The notes beneath the pieces were generated by a model. It did not search any database and had not been told where the DNA came from. It saw only the letters and a program-made list of their open reading frames with translations. Both the position numbers and the translations under genes were made by a program. A DNA stretch of 44,529 nucleotides, taken from contig JBBFLE010000022.1 of the NCBI GenBank assembly GCA_037481695.1, positions 1-44,529 of the forward strand, given 5' to 3'. Origin of the DNA: a bacterium. Lineage in GTDB: Bacteria; Desulfobacterota; Desulfocorpusculales; Desulfocorpusculum. Below, one piece after another: positions 1 to 8,771 of this stretch (within the stretch, counting starts at the first letter, position 1; each line of letters begins with the position of its first letter).

Positions 1-996
1 GAGGTTCATGTGAATGTCCCCAGGGATCGCCGGGGTGAGTATCAGACCCAGGTGCTTCCTCGTTGTCAGCAGTATGAGAATGAAATTGGCAAGGATCTTT
101 GCCTTATGTTTCTCGGTGGGGTAAGCACTCGGAGCCTCTCGATGCTGTCGCAGCGGCTCATTGGTCGGAGGATTTCTCACACGGAAGTCAGCCAGGCCAA
201 TAAGGAGCTCATTGGAGCTGTTGAGAGGTGGAGGAATCGGGACTTGTCCAAGGAGCCCATCAGGTATGTGTTTGTGGATGGGGTGAATTTTGAGATGAGG
301 GTTGGGGATTGTGTTGAGCGGGTGCCTGTGCTTGTTGCCATTGGGGTCACGGAGACGAACCAGAGGCTGGTTTTAGGGCTACAGGCGGGGGACAAGGAAT
401 CTGCCTCGAGCTGGAGGGAGTTTTTTAAGGATCTCAAAGCACGAGGGCTGGATCCATCCAAGGTCACGTTGGGAGTCATGGATGGACTTGCGGGACTAGA
501 GAAGGTTTTCAAGGAGGAGTTCCCCAAGGCCAGGGTGCAGCGTTGCCAGGTGCACGTTGCGAGGAATGTCTTGGCGAAGGTGCCCAAGAAGTTCAAGAAA
601 GAGGTGGCTGACTGGCTACGTTCGATCTTCTATGCCTCCTCCAGGGACAAGGCCAGGAAGCTTTTCCTTGAGTTTAAGGAAAAGTGGGAGAAGGACCTGC
701 CATCGGCAGTGAGGTGTCTGGAGAAAGCCCTGGAAGCCTGTCTTACTTTTTTCAATTTTCCCGAGCAAGAGTGGATTTCTTTGAGGACCACCAACATCAT
801 CGAGAGGCTCAACAAGGAGTTCAAACGCAGAACCAGACCCATGGAGATAGTGGCGGGGGAGCAGTCTTGCTATACCCTTCTTGCCTTTATTGCTCTTAGG
901 ATGGAATTGCACTGGAGGTCAAATCCCCTGGGGAAAGTGCCCAAAAACCTGCCCATATGGCATCGGCTGGAGGCCGGAGAATTTTACACAAAATGA
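1..996 (+). CDS. IS256-family transposase, 5' end cut by window edge
   Basis: DDE transposase that would mobilise the flanking insertion sequence. The frame is open to the first base of the window, so the N-terminus lies outside; a GTG at 10 is only an internal in-frame codon. Counting from that GTG, the catalytic triad is visible as D90 (FVDGVNF), D158 (GVMDGL) and E265 (TTNIIERLN), with the C179-x2-H182 pair after the second Asp that is usual in the family. About 330 residues are present against roughly 400 for intact members, so some 70 residues are probably missing on the left. The stop codon lies inside the presumed right terminal repeat. The family call is firm; whether the copy is active cannot be judged. 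Confidence 0.93.
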   Translation, partial: EVHVNVPRDRRGEYQTQVLPRCQQYENEIGKDLCLMFLGGVSTRSLSMLSQRLIGRRISHTEVSQANKELIGAVERWRNRDLSKEPIRYVFVDGVNFEMRVGDCVERVPVLVAIGVTETNQRLVLGLQAGDKESASSWREFFKDLKARGLDPSKVTLGVMDGLAGLEKVFKEEFPKARVQRCQVHVARNVLAKVPKKFKKEVADWLRSIFYASSRDKARKLFLEFKEKWEKDLPSAVRCLEKALEACLTFFNFPEQEWISLRTTNIIERLNKEFKRRTRPMEIVAGEQSCYTLLAFIALRMELHWRSNPLGKVPKNLPIWHRLEAGEFYTK

Positions 997-1007
997 TTGA
1001 CACTACC
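983..1007. repeat. Presumed right terminal inverted repeat of the IS256-type element
   Basis: The segment running from the end of the transposase frame through its stop codon (tttacacaaaatgattgaca and the following bases) resembles the terminal repeats known from IS256-family elements, in which the right repeat overlaps the end of the gene. The matching left repeat is outside the window, so the exact boundary and any 8-9 bp target duplication cannot be confirmed. It contains an outward-facing TTGACA at 997-1002. Confidence 0.5.
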
Positions 1008-1082
1008 ACTGGCTGCGTGGGAAACCTACTCGCAGGATTTGCCGGGTTACCTGGGGTGTGATTGGGGAGGCGATAAATTTCT

Positions 1083-2519
1083 GTGGAGGCTGGAGGCATA
1101 GTTTTTTTGGTTGAGCAATCCCCACGAATCTTGCAAGTTAGCACATCTGACGGAGGCGGTGGGGCAGAGAAGGTCGCTTACAACCTGCATCATACCTACC
1201 TAGGACGGGGCTATTCTGCATGGCTCGCCGTCGGCTACAAATGGACAGATGACCCAGGTATCCTCGTTATCGCTGATCATTCCTGCGGTAGCCTGTGGAC
1301 GCGCTTCTGGTTTTCCATAGGCAATGGGCTTTCTTCTCTCGTGGGGAGAGTACGGGGGGCTGGGCGATTGCGAAATTACATTCAATTGATCGGGCAACCA
1401 AGGCGTCTATTGGAAACCCACCGCGGGCATGAGGACTTCTATTTTCCGGGCACTTGGCGTCTTTTGGATTTAACCCCCGAGGGTCCCGATATCGTACACT
1501 GCCACAACCTTCATGGTGGCTACTTTGACTTGAGAGCCCTTCCCTGGCTCAGCCAGCAGGTGCCAGTGATTCTTACACTTCACGACGCGTGGTTGTTAAG
1601 CGGTCACTGCGCCCATTCCTTTGATTGCGAACGCTGGAGAACTGGCTGTGGTCAATGCCCTGACCTGACTATCTATCCGGCAATTCGGCGAGATGGAACA
1701 GCCTATAACTGGAGGAGAAAGAAAAAGATATTTGAGAAAAGTCGCCTTTATGTGGCAACCCCTTCTCGATGGTTGATGCAGAAAGTGGAGCAGTCCATGC
1801 TTGCGCCTGCCATCGTAGAGGCGCGGGTCATCCCCAATGGCGTGGACTTGTCCGTCTTCCATCCTTCAGAGAAGCCGGCGGTTCGGGCAGCTTTGGGCAT
1901 GCCGCCAAACGCGAAGGTCCTACTTTTTGCCGCCAACGGAATCCGTCGGAACCCGTGGAAAGACTATGGGACTTTGCGAGGAGCCGTTGCTCTAATTGCC
2001 GGGAGCATGAGAGGACAACGGTTACTTTTTGTTGCTCTGGGCGAAGATGCACCAGCAGAGCGAATCGGTCGGGCGGAAATCCAGTTTGTGCCTTATCAAA
2101 AAGATTCGGCTGCAGTAGCGCTCTACTATCAGGCAGCGGATGTGTATACCCATGCCGCTCGCGCAGACACATTTCCGAATACTGTTCTTGAAGCCCTTGC
2201 CTGCGGAGTGCCGGTTGTAGCTACGGCCGTCGGAGGTATCCCCGAACAGATAAAAGGTCTGGAATGGGAGGCACATCCAAGGGCTTATCCTAGCTATCCC
2301 CCACAACAAGCCACGGGCATCCTGGTTCCCCCGAAGAACCCTGAAATGTTGGCAAAGGCCTTGTGCTTGCTATTAGAAGACGGCAATCTCAGGGAGTGCT
2401 TGGGGGCGAATGCAGCGCAGGAGGCCAGGATTCGTTTTGACTTGCAGAAACAGGTGGATGCGTATCTGGAATGGTTTCAGGAGATCCTTTCCCGTTGGAG
2501 TCATCCCAAGAAAGGGTGA
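1083..2519 (+). CDS. GT4 (GT-B fold) glycosyltransferase
   Basis: Retaining glycosyltransferase, probably cytoplasmic and acting on a lipid-linked glycan; donor and acceptor unknown. The N-terminal Rossmann half begins with RILQVSTSDGGGGAEK (about residues 15-30), a typical GT4 opening with a glycine-rich loop. The C-terminal half has the family EX7E-type region LEALACGVPVVATAVGG and a preceding PNGVDLSVFHP linker. At 478 residues it is slightly long for the family. The GTG start follows ggggagg at 1063-1069; the N-terminal 14 residues are not obviously conserved, so a start nearer the first strand is possible. It is the first gene after the IS element, 75 bases from its presumed end, and could have lost its native promoter. 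Confidence 0.85.
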   Translation: MEAGGIVFLVEQSPRILQVSTSDGGGGAEKVAYNLHHTYLGRGYSAWLAVGYKWTDDPGILVIADHSCGSLWTRFWFSIGNGLSSLVGRVRGAGRLRNYIQLIGQPRRLLETHRGHEDFYFPGTWRLLDLTPEGPDIVHCHNLHGGYFDLRALPWLSQQVPVILTLHDAWLLSGHCAHSFDCERWRTGCGQCPDLTIYPAIRRDGTAYNWRRKKKIFEKSRLYVATPSRWLMQKVEQSMLAPAIVEARVIPNGVDLSVFHPSEKPAVRAALGMPPNAKVLLFAANGIRRNPWKDYGTLRGAVALIAGSMRGQRLLFVALGEDAPAERIGRAEIQFVPYQKDSAAVALYYQAADVYTHAARADTFPNTVLEALACGVPVVATAVGGIPEQIKGLEWEAHPRAYPSYPPQQATGILVPPKNPEMLAKALCLLLEDGNLRECLGANAAQEARIRFDLQKQVDAYLEWFQEILSRWSHPKKG

Positions 2520-2588
2520 CAAGACTCGTTCAAAAGCCCTCTTACCTCACACCTACTTTATTGCCTTCTCAAGCTTGGGAAAAGTAAA

Positions 2589-3494
2589 TTGCTACTTTCC
2601 ATAATAACTCCTTGCCTAAATCAAGTTCTTTTTGTGAAGGAGGCTGTTGAAAGCGTCCTGGCTCAGGACTACTACCCTGTGGAGCATATTGTGGTGGACG
2701 GAGGTTCAACAGACGGTACTCTGGATGTCCTGGCAGAATTCGAAGGAATAAGAGTGATCAGCGAGCCTGACAGGGGTCTGTATGATGCCCTCAACAAGGG
2801 TATTGCTGCAGCCCGAGGGGATGTAATCGGATTTTTAAATGCTGATGACATGTACGTGCCATGGGTCTTCCAAGACGTCATGAGGTGTTTCCAGAGATCC
2901 CCGCAGTTGAACTCGGTATGTGGCGGAGCCGAGATAGTTGAACACTCCCCGGAAGGGGAAAAGCGAAAACGTGTTTTCCTGAGTCCCTCTTACAGTTCCC
3001 TGAGTGTGCGTAACATCTGCCTGGGTCAGCCACTGCTGAACGCCCGTTTTTTCAGAAAGGGGGTTTTCCACAGGCTGGGCTACTTCGATTGGCGCTACAG
3101 GGTAGGCTCTGACAGGGAATTTCTTGTGCGGCTAGCTTTAGCGGGAGTTACAAGTGAGCACTTGCCTAAATGCGTTTATATCTACAGGTCTCATCCGGCT
3201 TCTCTCACCTTCGACCCCTCTACCCGCCATGCCTTCGAAACCAACCAAGAGTACTGGTTGATCGCAGAGAGGTTTCTAAAACAATCGCTCTCCCAGCGGG
3301 AAAGGCTTTGGATTCAGATGTGGCACGCTCGCATCTCTACCGAGATGGTTTCCCTCGGCCTAAAAAAAAGAAACTTGGATCATACCCTTAGAGCCCTGCG
3401 GCGTGGCTTTAAGTCCAGTCCCTGGTGGTTTGCCTTTCTGGGAATAAGATTTGCCAGGCGTCTCAAGATGGCTTTGCGAGACGCCTCTATTTGA
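2589..3494 (+). CDS. GT2 (GT-A fold) glycosyltransferase
   Basis: Inverting family 2 glycosyltransferase of 301 residues. It opens with the strand LLSIITPCLNQ, followed by the nucleotide-binding VVDGGSTDGT at 35-44 and the NADD metal-binding motif at 84-87 (the DXD equivalent). The C-terminal part is helical, without clear membrane spans. Its WcaA-like pattern suggests addition of one sugar to a growing oligosaccharide. The start is TTG, with a weak upstream purine run. It is followed after seven bases by another GT2 gene, consistent with one operon. Confidence 0.87.
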   Translation: MLLSIITPCLNQVLFVKEAVESVLAQDYYPVEHIVVDGGSTDGTLDVLAEFEGIRVISEPDRGLYDALNKGIAAARGDVIGFLNADDMYVPWVFQDVMRCFQRSPQLNSVCGGAEIVEHSPEGEKRKRVFLSPSYSSLSVRNICLGQPLLNARFFRKGVFHRLGYFDWRYRVGSDREFLVRLALAGVTSEHLPKCVYIYRSHPASLTFDPSTRHAFETNQEYWLIAERFLKQSLSQRERLWIQMWHARISTEMVSLGLKKRNLDHTLRALRRGFKSSPWWFAFLGIRFARRLKMALRDASI

Positions 3495-3501
3495 TGGGTT
3501 G

Positions 3502-4458
3502 ATGAAGTCCCCAAAGGTTAGCGTAGTGATCGCGGCTTTTAACAGGGCGGGGACTCTGTCCCGCAGTCTCAAGAGCGTGCTGGATCAGACTGAAGCGGAT
3601 TTTGAGATAATAGTTGTGGATGATGGATCCACAGATAACACCCTTGCCCTGATCCCCAAGCTTAAAGATTCACGTATTCGGTGGGAAACTCACGGTTTTA
3701 ATCGAGGTGCAGCAGCTGCAAGAAACACTGGTGTGCGGGCAGCCAAAGGCAAATGGATAGCTTTTCTGGATTCGGATGATGAGTGGCTGCCTGGCAAGCT
3801 TGAGGCTCAGCTAAGGCTTCTATCTGAGCAAGACCATAAGATCGGGGTCTGCACAGGTTACTATCTCAAGGAGGAAGGCCAACCTACTTGCAAGAGGCTG
3901 ACCCCTCCAAGGCCTTTTTCATGGCATAAGCACCTACTTCTTGGATGTGATCTGGGCCCAGGTACCACCTTGATGGTTGCCAGAGAAGCTTTCGAGCAGG
4001 TCGGTTTCCTGGACGAAGGATTCCGAAGGCTGGAGGACTGGGAGTGGCTCCTTAGGTTCGTGAAACGTTTCAGGCTGGAAACTGTTCCTGAGCCTCTTGC
4101 CATAGTGCACAGGCAAAGGCATGCTAGGGCGCAGGTGGTTGAAGAGGCTACCTGGAAATTGGTTTCCTTGTACGAAAATGAGGCTCGTAGGTACGGACTT
4201 GTCTTTGAAAGAAGATTTCGTGCCAGGCGATGGCTGCACCTGGCATGGTTGTACTCTTTAGAAGGAAACATTCCCAAGGGATCAAAATATTTCATAAAGG
4301 CCATTTTGGATGACCCAGCCCCTCCTCCCGGCATGATTCTGCTTGTTCTAGATGCATTCCTTGGAACAAAAATGGCTCCGAAGGCCAGCCTTTGGCGAAG
4401 CAAAATGAAATCCGGCTTGTGCAAATCCAGGGTGACTGGTCAGACTAGGGGGAGGTGA
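3502..4458 (+). CDS. GT2 (GT-A fold) glycosyltransferase
   Basis: Family 2 glycosyltransferase of 318 residues. MKSPKVSVVIAAFNRAGTLS opens the first strand; VVDDGSTDNT lies at 38-47 and the LDSDDEW metal-binding motif at 89-95. The longer open frame reaches back to 3451 and overlaps the previous gene; I chose the ATG just after that gene's stop because it gives the canonical N-terminus. The C-terminal tail is basic. It probably works on the same glycan as its neighbours; linkage and donor cannot be told. Confidence 0.87.
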   Translation: MKSPKVSVVIAAFNRAGTLSRSLKSVLDQTEADFEIIVVDDGSTDNTLALIPKLKDSRIRWETHGFNRGAAAARNTGVRAAKGKWIAFLDSDDEWLPGKLEAQLRLLSEQDHKIGVCTGYYLKEEGQPTCKRLTPPRPFSWHKHLLLGCDLGPGTTLMVAREAFEQVGFLDEGFRRLEDWEWLLRFVKRFRLETVPEPLAIVHRQRHARAQVVEEATWKLVSLYENEARRYGLVFERRFRARRWLHLAWLYSLEGNIPKGSKYFIKAILDDPAPPPGMILLVLDAFLGTKMAPKASLWRSKMKSGLCKSRVTGQTRGR

Positions 4459-4461
4459 TAA

Positions 4462-5397
4462 ATGGCTTTATTCACCATATTCACCTCCACGTACAACCGG
4501 GCCGCCAAATTGCATCGGCCCTTTCTGAGCCTGCAGGCCCAGACTTTTAAAGACTTCGAGTGGCTCGTTGTTGATGACGGCTCCCAGGACGAAACCGTGG
4601 ATCTGATAAGGCAATGGGCTTGCTCATCGCAATTCCCCATCCGATACATATCTCAAGGACACCTTGGGCTCCACAAGGCCTATAACAGAGCAGTCCGGGA
4701 GGCCAGAGGAGACCTGTTTCTTCCTCTGGATTCGGACGACGAGCTTGAGCCCACAGCCCTGGAGAGGCTTCTATATCATTGGAACAATGTGCCCGAAGAT
4801 CAGAAATCAAATTTCAGCGGGGTCTGTTGTCTGTGCCGTGATGAGAAAGGCCGCATCATAGGAGACAGGTTCCCAAGGGATGTCATGGATTCGGATAGCC
4901 TGGAGATCAACTACAAATACAGGGTCAGAGGACAGAAAGGGGGGTTCCATCGGCTGGAGGTGATGAAGGAATTCCCTTTCGACGAAACCCCGGAAATGGG
5001 ATGCAATCCGTGGCGGCGCATTGCCAGAAAATACAAGATGAGATTTGTGAACGAGGTCCTGGAGATTTACCACCAAGACTCCCCCGAGGACTCATTGGCG
5101 AGGTGGCCCAAAGGTATAAGGCCCGTGACAGGGCTTTATCGGTGTCTGGAAATCCTAAATAGCGAGATAGACTATTTCCATTACTGGCCTGCCGAGTTCT
5201 ACAGGGCCGCTGCCAGATACACCAGATATTCCTTTCATTGTGGCCTGGGCTTTTCCCAGCAGATAAAAGGCCTGGGGAATCGAACTGCCAGAACACTTTG
5301 GAGCCTGGCATGGCCTTTGGGCTATTTCCTATTTCTTCGAGATAAGCTGAGAGGACGCCAGAACCTTCAATTTCATAAGCTGGGCTCTGGATCCTGA
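4462..5397 (+). CDS. GT2 (GT-A fold) glycosyltransferase
   Basis: Third family 2 enzyme in a row, 311 residues. It has the strand FTIFTSTYNRA, VVDDGSQDET at 37-45 and the PLDSDDELEP metal-binding segment at 88-97. A strong ribosome binding site (gggggaggtg) stands just before the ATG, three bases after the preceding stop, so translation is probably coupled. Unlike many GT2 enzymes, its C-terminus has an aromatic, basic, possibly membrane-peripheral stretch (WSLAWPLGYFLFL). Confidence 0.87.
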   Translation: MALFTIFTSTYNRAAKLHRPFLSLQAQTFKDFEWLVVDDGSQDETVDLIRQWACSSQFPIRYISQGHLGLHKAYNRAVREARGDLFLPLDSDDELEPTALERLLYHWNNVPEDQKSNFSGVCCLCRDEKGRIIGDRFPRDVMDSDSLEINYKYRVRGQKGGFHRLEVMKEFPFDETPEMGCNPWRRIARKYKMRFVNEVLEIYHQDSPEDSLARWPKGIRPVTGLYRCLEILNSEIDYFHYWPAEFYRAAARYTRYSFHCGLGFSQQIKGLGNRTARTLWSLAWPLGYFLFLRDKLRGRQNLQFHKLGSGS

Positions 5398-5461
5398 AGG
5401 ACAATGCCCGCTGGGGATAAAAACGCAGGATGCTCCTCAATCATCCCCGTCCAGAGAACAC

Positions 5462-6613
5462 ATGGATAGGATAAGGCTCTCCTTGGTCATCCACAGATTG
5501 GATGCAGGGGGGGCCGAACGCCAACTTCTGGCCTTGGCCAAAGGGCTGAATAGAGAAAGATTCCAGGTACAGGTTATCACGTTTTACCCTGGTGGCGCCC
5601 TGGAGGATGAGATCCTGGGCCATGAATGGATAAGAGTTGTGAACCTGGGAAGAAAGGGAAGATGGGGAGCCCCTGTGTGTTTGGTAAGACTCACCTGGGT
5701 GCTAAGGCATAGCAGGGCCCAGGTGGTGTACGGTTTCATGGAAGTCCCGGCACAGATGAGTCTCTTGGCCGGAAGACTCCTGGGAACCAAAGTGATCTGG
5801 GGCCTGAGGCGATCCAAAAGAGATTTCAGAGACTACGACTGGGCGGAAAGAATAAGTTTCAAGACAGGAAGGATTCTTTCAAGAGCGGCTGATCTTATAA
5901 TCTTGAATTCCAGGAAAGGACAAGAGGATTATGTTGAGGCCGGGTATTGTTCTAATAAGATGAAGGTGGTTCCCAATGGAATAGACACAAAATACTTCAA
6001 GAGGGCCCCGGAGAGAGGGGCAGAGCAAAAAAAGTCTTGGGGGCTTCAGCCCGAAGCCAAGGTGGTGGGAGTTGTTGGCCGTCTCCATCCCATGAAGGGG
6101 CACGAGGTCTTTCTCAAGGCAGCTCAGAAAGTGGCAGCCTCTCAACCGGATGTGTACTTCGTCTGTGCGGGCAGAGCAGACAGAGACAGATTCCACGATC
6201 TTCGTGCCTTGACAGCCTGTTTGGGACTGGAGAAGAGGGTCTTTTGGGCCAAGGAGAAGAGAGATGTGGTAGGCCTATATTCGGCTCTAGATGTGCTTTG
6301 CTCCTCTTCCATTTACGGGGAAGGTTTCCCCAACGTGGTAGGGGAGGCCATGGCCTGCGGCGTTCCTTGCGTGGTAACCAACGTGGGTGATTCGGCCACC
6401 GTGGTGGGTGAAACAGGCCTTGTGGTCTCAAGGGGCGATCCTGACCAGCTGGCCTCAGCTCTAGTGAGCCTTCTCAGCATGCCCGTTGATCAACGCTCAA
6501 GAATGGGAGAACTGGCACGGTTGCGTGTTTGCGAGGAATTCAGCTTGGAGAAGATGGTTTCCTCGGTTTCAAAACTTATCGAAGAGCTACTGTATGCTGG
6601 AGCGGGATCTTGA
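5462..6613 (+). CDS. GT4 (GT-B fold) glycosyltransferase
   Basis: Retaining GT4 enzyme of 383 residues. It begins with LSLVIHRLDAGGAERQLLAL (residues 6-25), the classical GGAER loop of PimA/WaaG-like enzymes. The middle has VVPNGIDTKYF and VVGVVGRLHPMKGH. The C-terminal nucleotide-sugar site is EGFPNVVGEAMACGVPCVV with the EX7E spacing. It is separated from the upstream GT2 by 64 bases, the largest gap in this part of the cluster, so it may have its own promoter, although none was recognised. Confidence 0.88.
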   Translation: MDRIRLSLVIHRLDAGGAERQLLALAKGLNRERFQVQVITFYPGGALEDEILGHEWIRVVNLGRKGRWGAPVCLVRLTWVLRHSRAQVVYGFMEVPAQMSLLAGRLLGTKVIWGLRRSKRDFRDYDWAERISFKTGRILSRAADLIILNSRKGQEDYVEAGYCSNKMKVVPNGIDTKYFKRAPERGAEQKKSWGLQPEAKVVGVVGRLHPMKGHEVFLKAAQKVAASQPDVYFVCAGRADRDRFHDLRALTACLGLEKRVFWAKEKRDVVGLYSALDVLCSSSIYGEGFPNVVGEAMACGVPCVVTNVGDSATVVGETGLVVSRGDPDQLASALVSLLSMPVDQRSRMGELARLRVCEEFSLEKMVSSVSKLIEELLYAGAGS

Positions 6614-7557
6614 AAAACACCACCAGTGTACATCTTAGAGAATCTAATGGGGTCAAGAGGGAGGAACCCTGGTTATGGAACCTTCTGGCATGCCCCTGGT
6701 GCTGGGGAGAGCTGGAGCCCACTTGCACAGGAGCCCTCTGCAGAGGCTGCGGTGCACATTACCAGCGCACCCATGAGGGCTGTTTGGATTTACGCTTGAA
6801 GCAACCCAAGCGGATGAAAACAGAGATAGAGGTGGGAATCCCTATCGAGGAATCCTTGAAAGGGCCTTTTCTTAACCTAGGAAACAGAGCAGAGATACCC
6901 GAGCAGTTTCTAGGTATGCGTATCCCCGGACATGTGAGCCGGGGGATGTTGAGCCAATTTCCCACAGGGTCGCACGGCAGCATAGCCTTGGATTTGGGCT
7001 GTGGTGACGGAAGGCATGGGGATCTTTGCAAGAGGGCAGGTTTTCAGTGGGTAGGGGTTGACATCTCGCCCACATCCAAGGCCACCTTGTTGGCGGATGG
7101 CCATTCCCTGCCTTTCAGGACCGAGGCCTTTGATTTCGTGCTTTCCATAGCCGTCTTGGAACACCTGGCTTATCCCTTCTTGGCCATGGCAGAGGTGAGA
7201 AGGGTTCTGAAGACCAAGGGGGTGGTCATGGGCACAGTGGCCTTTTTGGAGCCTTACCACAGCAACAGCCACTACCACCACAGTCACCTAGGGGTGCTTG
7301 CATGCCTCCAGACAGCGGGTTTGAAGGTGGAGTGGATTTCTCCACAGCCGGGCTGGGATGCTCTTGGCGCACTATCGGGCCAGTTGTTTCCCAGGGCTCC
7401 GAAATGGCTCTCCAGGGTTCTGGTGGGGCCCACCCGTATCTTCCACCAGCTTTGGTGGCTGGCGGGGAAGTTTCTTACCCCTCGCGGTAGTGTTCTGGAG
7501 GAGAAGAAACTGTTCGCCCTGGCTGGAGCCTTTGTATTCAGGGCGCTAAAGGAGTGA
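6610..7557 (+). CDS. SAM-dependent methyltransferase with N-terminal Trm112-like zinc ribbon
   Basis: Probably methylates a sugar or lipid-linked intermediate. The N-terminus carries a four-cysteine ribbon (C28-x2-C31 and C44-x2-C47) of the Trm112-like type. The class I fold follows, with motif I LDLGCGDG at 127-134, VGVDISP for ribose binding and SIAVLEHLAYP at the later strand. The open frame runs back into the previous gene; the TTG at 6610 overlaps the preceding TGA and has ggag upstream, so I prefer it, but the GTG at 6628 is possible. Zinc-ribbon methyltransferases are common in O-antigen clusters; the substrate cannot be read from sequence. Confidence 0.82.
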   Translation: MKNTTSVHLRESNGVKREEPWLWNLLACPWCWGELEPTCTGALCRGCGAHYQRTHEGCLDLRLKQPKRMKTEIEVGIPIEESLKGPFLNLGNRAEIPEQFLGMRIPGHVSRGMLSQFPTGSHGSIALDLGCGDGRHGDLCKRAGFQWVGVDISPTSKATLLADGHSLPFRTEAFDFVLSIAVLEHLAYPFLAMAEVRRVLKTKGVVMGTVAFLEPYHSNSHYHHSHLGVLACLQTAGLKVEWISPQPGWDALGALSGQLFPRAPKWLSRVLVGPTRIFHQLWWLAGKFLTPRGSVLEEKKLFALAGAFVFRALKE

Positions 7558-7566
7558 AAATAGCCT

Positions 7567-8760
7567 TTGGATAAGTGTCACAATGTGCACTCCAAACCTC
7601 GCCCCAAGGCCAAGGTGTGCCATCTCTTGGTGGGATATACGGTGGGGGGTGCAGAGATGCAGCTGCTCAGGGTTCTTCCCTGGCTGGCAAGATCAGGTTA
7701 TGAGAACTCTGTTTGCGGCCTCAAGGGTCCGGGCCCCATGACTCCGAAGTTTGAATCCCTTGGTATCCAGGCATCATGGCTGGGTGGGAAGGGGAAATGG
7801 GATTTCAGGGTGCTGTTTAGACTTTACAGAGAACTTCGTCGCCTTAGACCCTCCATCCTCCACTGCTATACCACCTTGGCCAACTGGGCCGGTGCGGCAG
7901 CCGGCAGAGCTGCCGGCGTGCCTCTCATAGTCATGTCAGATAGGGACATCAGGACATGGCTCAGGCCTTGGCAGGTAATGGTGGATAGATGTGCTTTCAA
8001 GTTAGGGACCTGTATGACCATGCCATCCGAGGCTATCAAGCGATTTAACATAGAGAGACTCGGCCATCCACCCCGGAGGCTGGTGGTGGTTCCAAACGGA
8101 ATCAGTGTGGCACAAGGAGGGAGTGTCGGTGAGAATCAAAGAGGTTTGGAAAAAGGCTTTAGAAAGAGAGACATAGCGCTTATTGGGTACGTGGGAAGGA
8201 TTACTGAACCGTTGAAGGGGCTGGCCATCCTACTCCAATCGCTTTCATTGCTGAAAGGCTTCGGGCTGCAATATAAGGCTCTGGTGGTGGGTGATGGAAG
8301 GGACAGAAAAAGGATGGAAGAGCTCTCACATCAATTGGGGTTGGAAGAGAAAGTGGCCTTTCTGGGCGAGAGAAACGACGTGCCTGATCTTATGCAAGAG
8401 CTGGATCTCTTGGTCATACCCTCTCTCTGTGAGGGCTCTCCTAATGTGGCATTGGAGGCCATGGCCATGGGAGTGCCTGTTGTGGCCACCCATGTGGGAG
8501 GCACTCCAGAGCTTCTCAAAGACGGAATAACGGGGTGGCTTGTGCCGCCCGGTGATCCGGTTGCCTTGGCAAAGACCATGGCCTGGGTTCTAAAAGAACC
8601 AACACAAGCTATGGAGGTGGCCTGCCGGGCCAGAACATGGGTGGTCCACCATCGTTCTGCAGAGGCAGCCGGTGCTGCGGTAGCTAGGCTCTATGACTTC
8701 CTCCTGGCAAAGATGCAGAAGAGAAAAAACTACCTCAGGGAGATGCACCCTCAAGGGTAA
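7567..8760 (+). CDS. GT4 (GT-B fold) glycosyltransferase
   Basis: Retaining GT4 enzyme of 397 residues with VCHLLVGYTVGGAEMQLLRV near the start (GGAEMQ loop), VVPNGISVAQ in the linker, YVGRITEPLKG at the start of the C-terminal domain and EGSPNVALEAMAMGVPVVA as the EX7E donor site. The TTG start has aggag about a dozen bases upstream. It ends 11 bases before the sugar-phosphate transferase gene, with the ribosome binding site for that gene overlapping this region. Confidence 0.87.
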   Translation: MDKCHNVHSKPRPKAKVCHLLVGYTVGGAEMQLLRVLPWLARSGYENSVCGLKGPGPMTPKFESLGIQASWLGGKGKWDFRVLFRLYRELRRLRPSILHCYTTLANWAGAAAGRAAGVPLIVMSDRDIRTWLRPWQVMVDRCAFKLGTCMTMPSEAIKRFNIERLGHPPRRLVVVPNGISVAQGGSVGENQRGLEKGFRKRDIALIGYVGRITEPLKGLAILLQSLSLLKGFGLQYKALVVGDGRDRKRMEELSHQLGLEEKVAFLGERNDVPDLMQELDLLVIPSLCEGSPNVALEAMAMGVPVVATHVGGTPELLKDGITGWLVPPGDPVALAKTMAWVLKEPTQAMEVACRARTWVVHHRSAEAAGAAVARLYDFLLAKMQKRKNYLREMHPQG

Positions 8761-8771
8761 GGAGGGTCCGA

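Noticed and set aside
5413-5456. ggggat/atcccc inverted repeat between the GT2 and GT4 genes
   Set aside because: Six-base arms around a long loop, without a T-run; too weak to call a terminator or operator.
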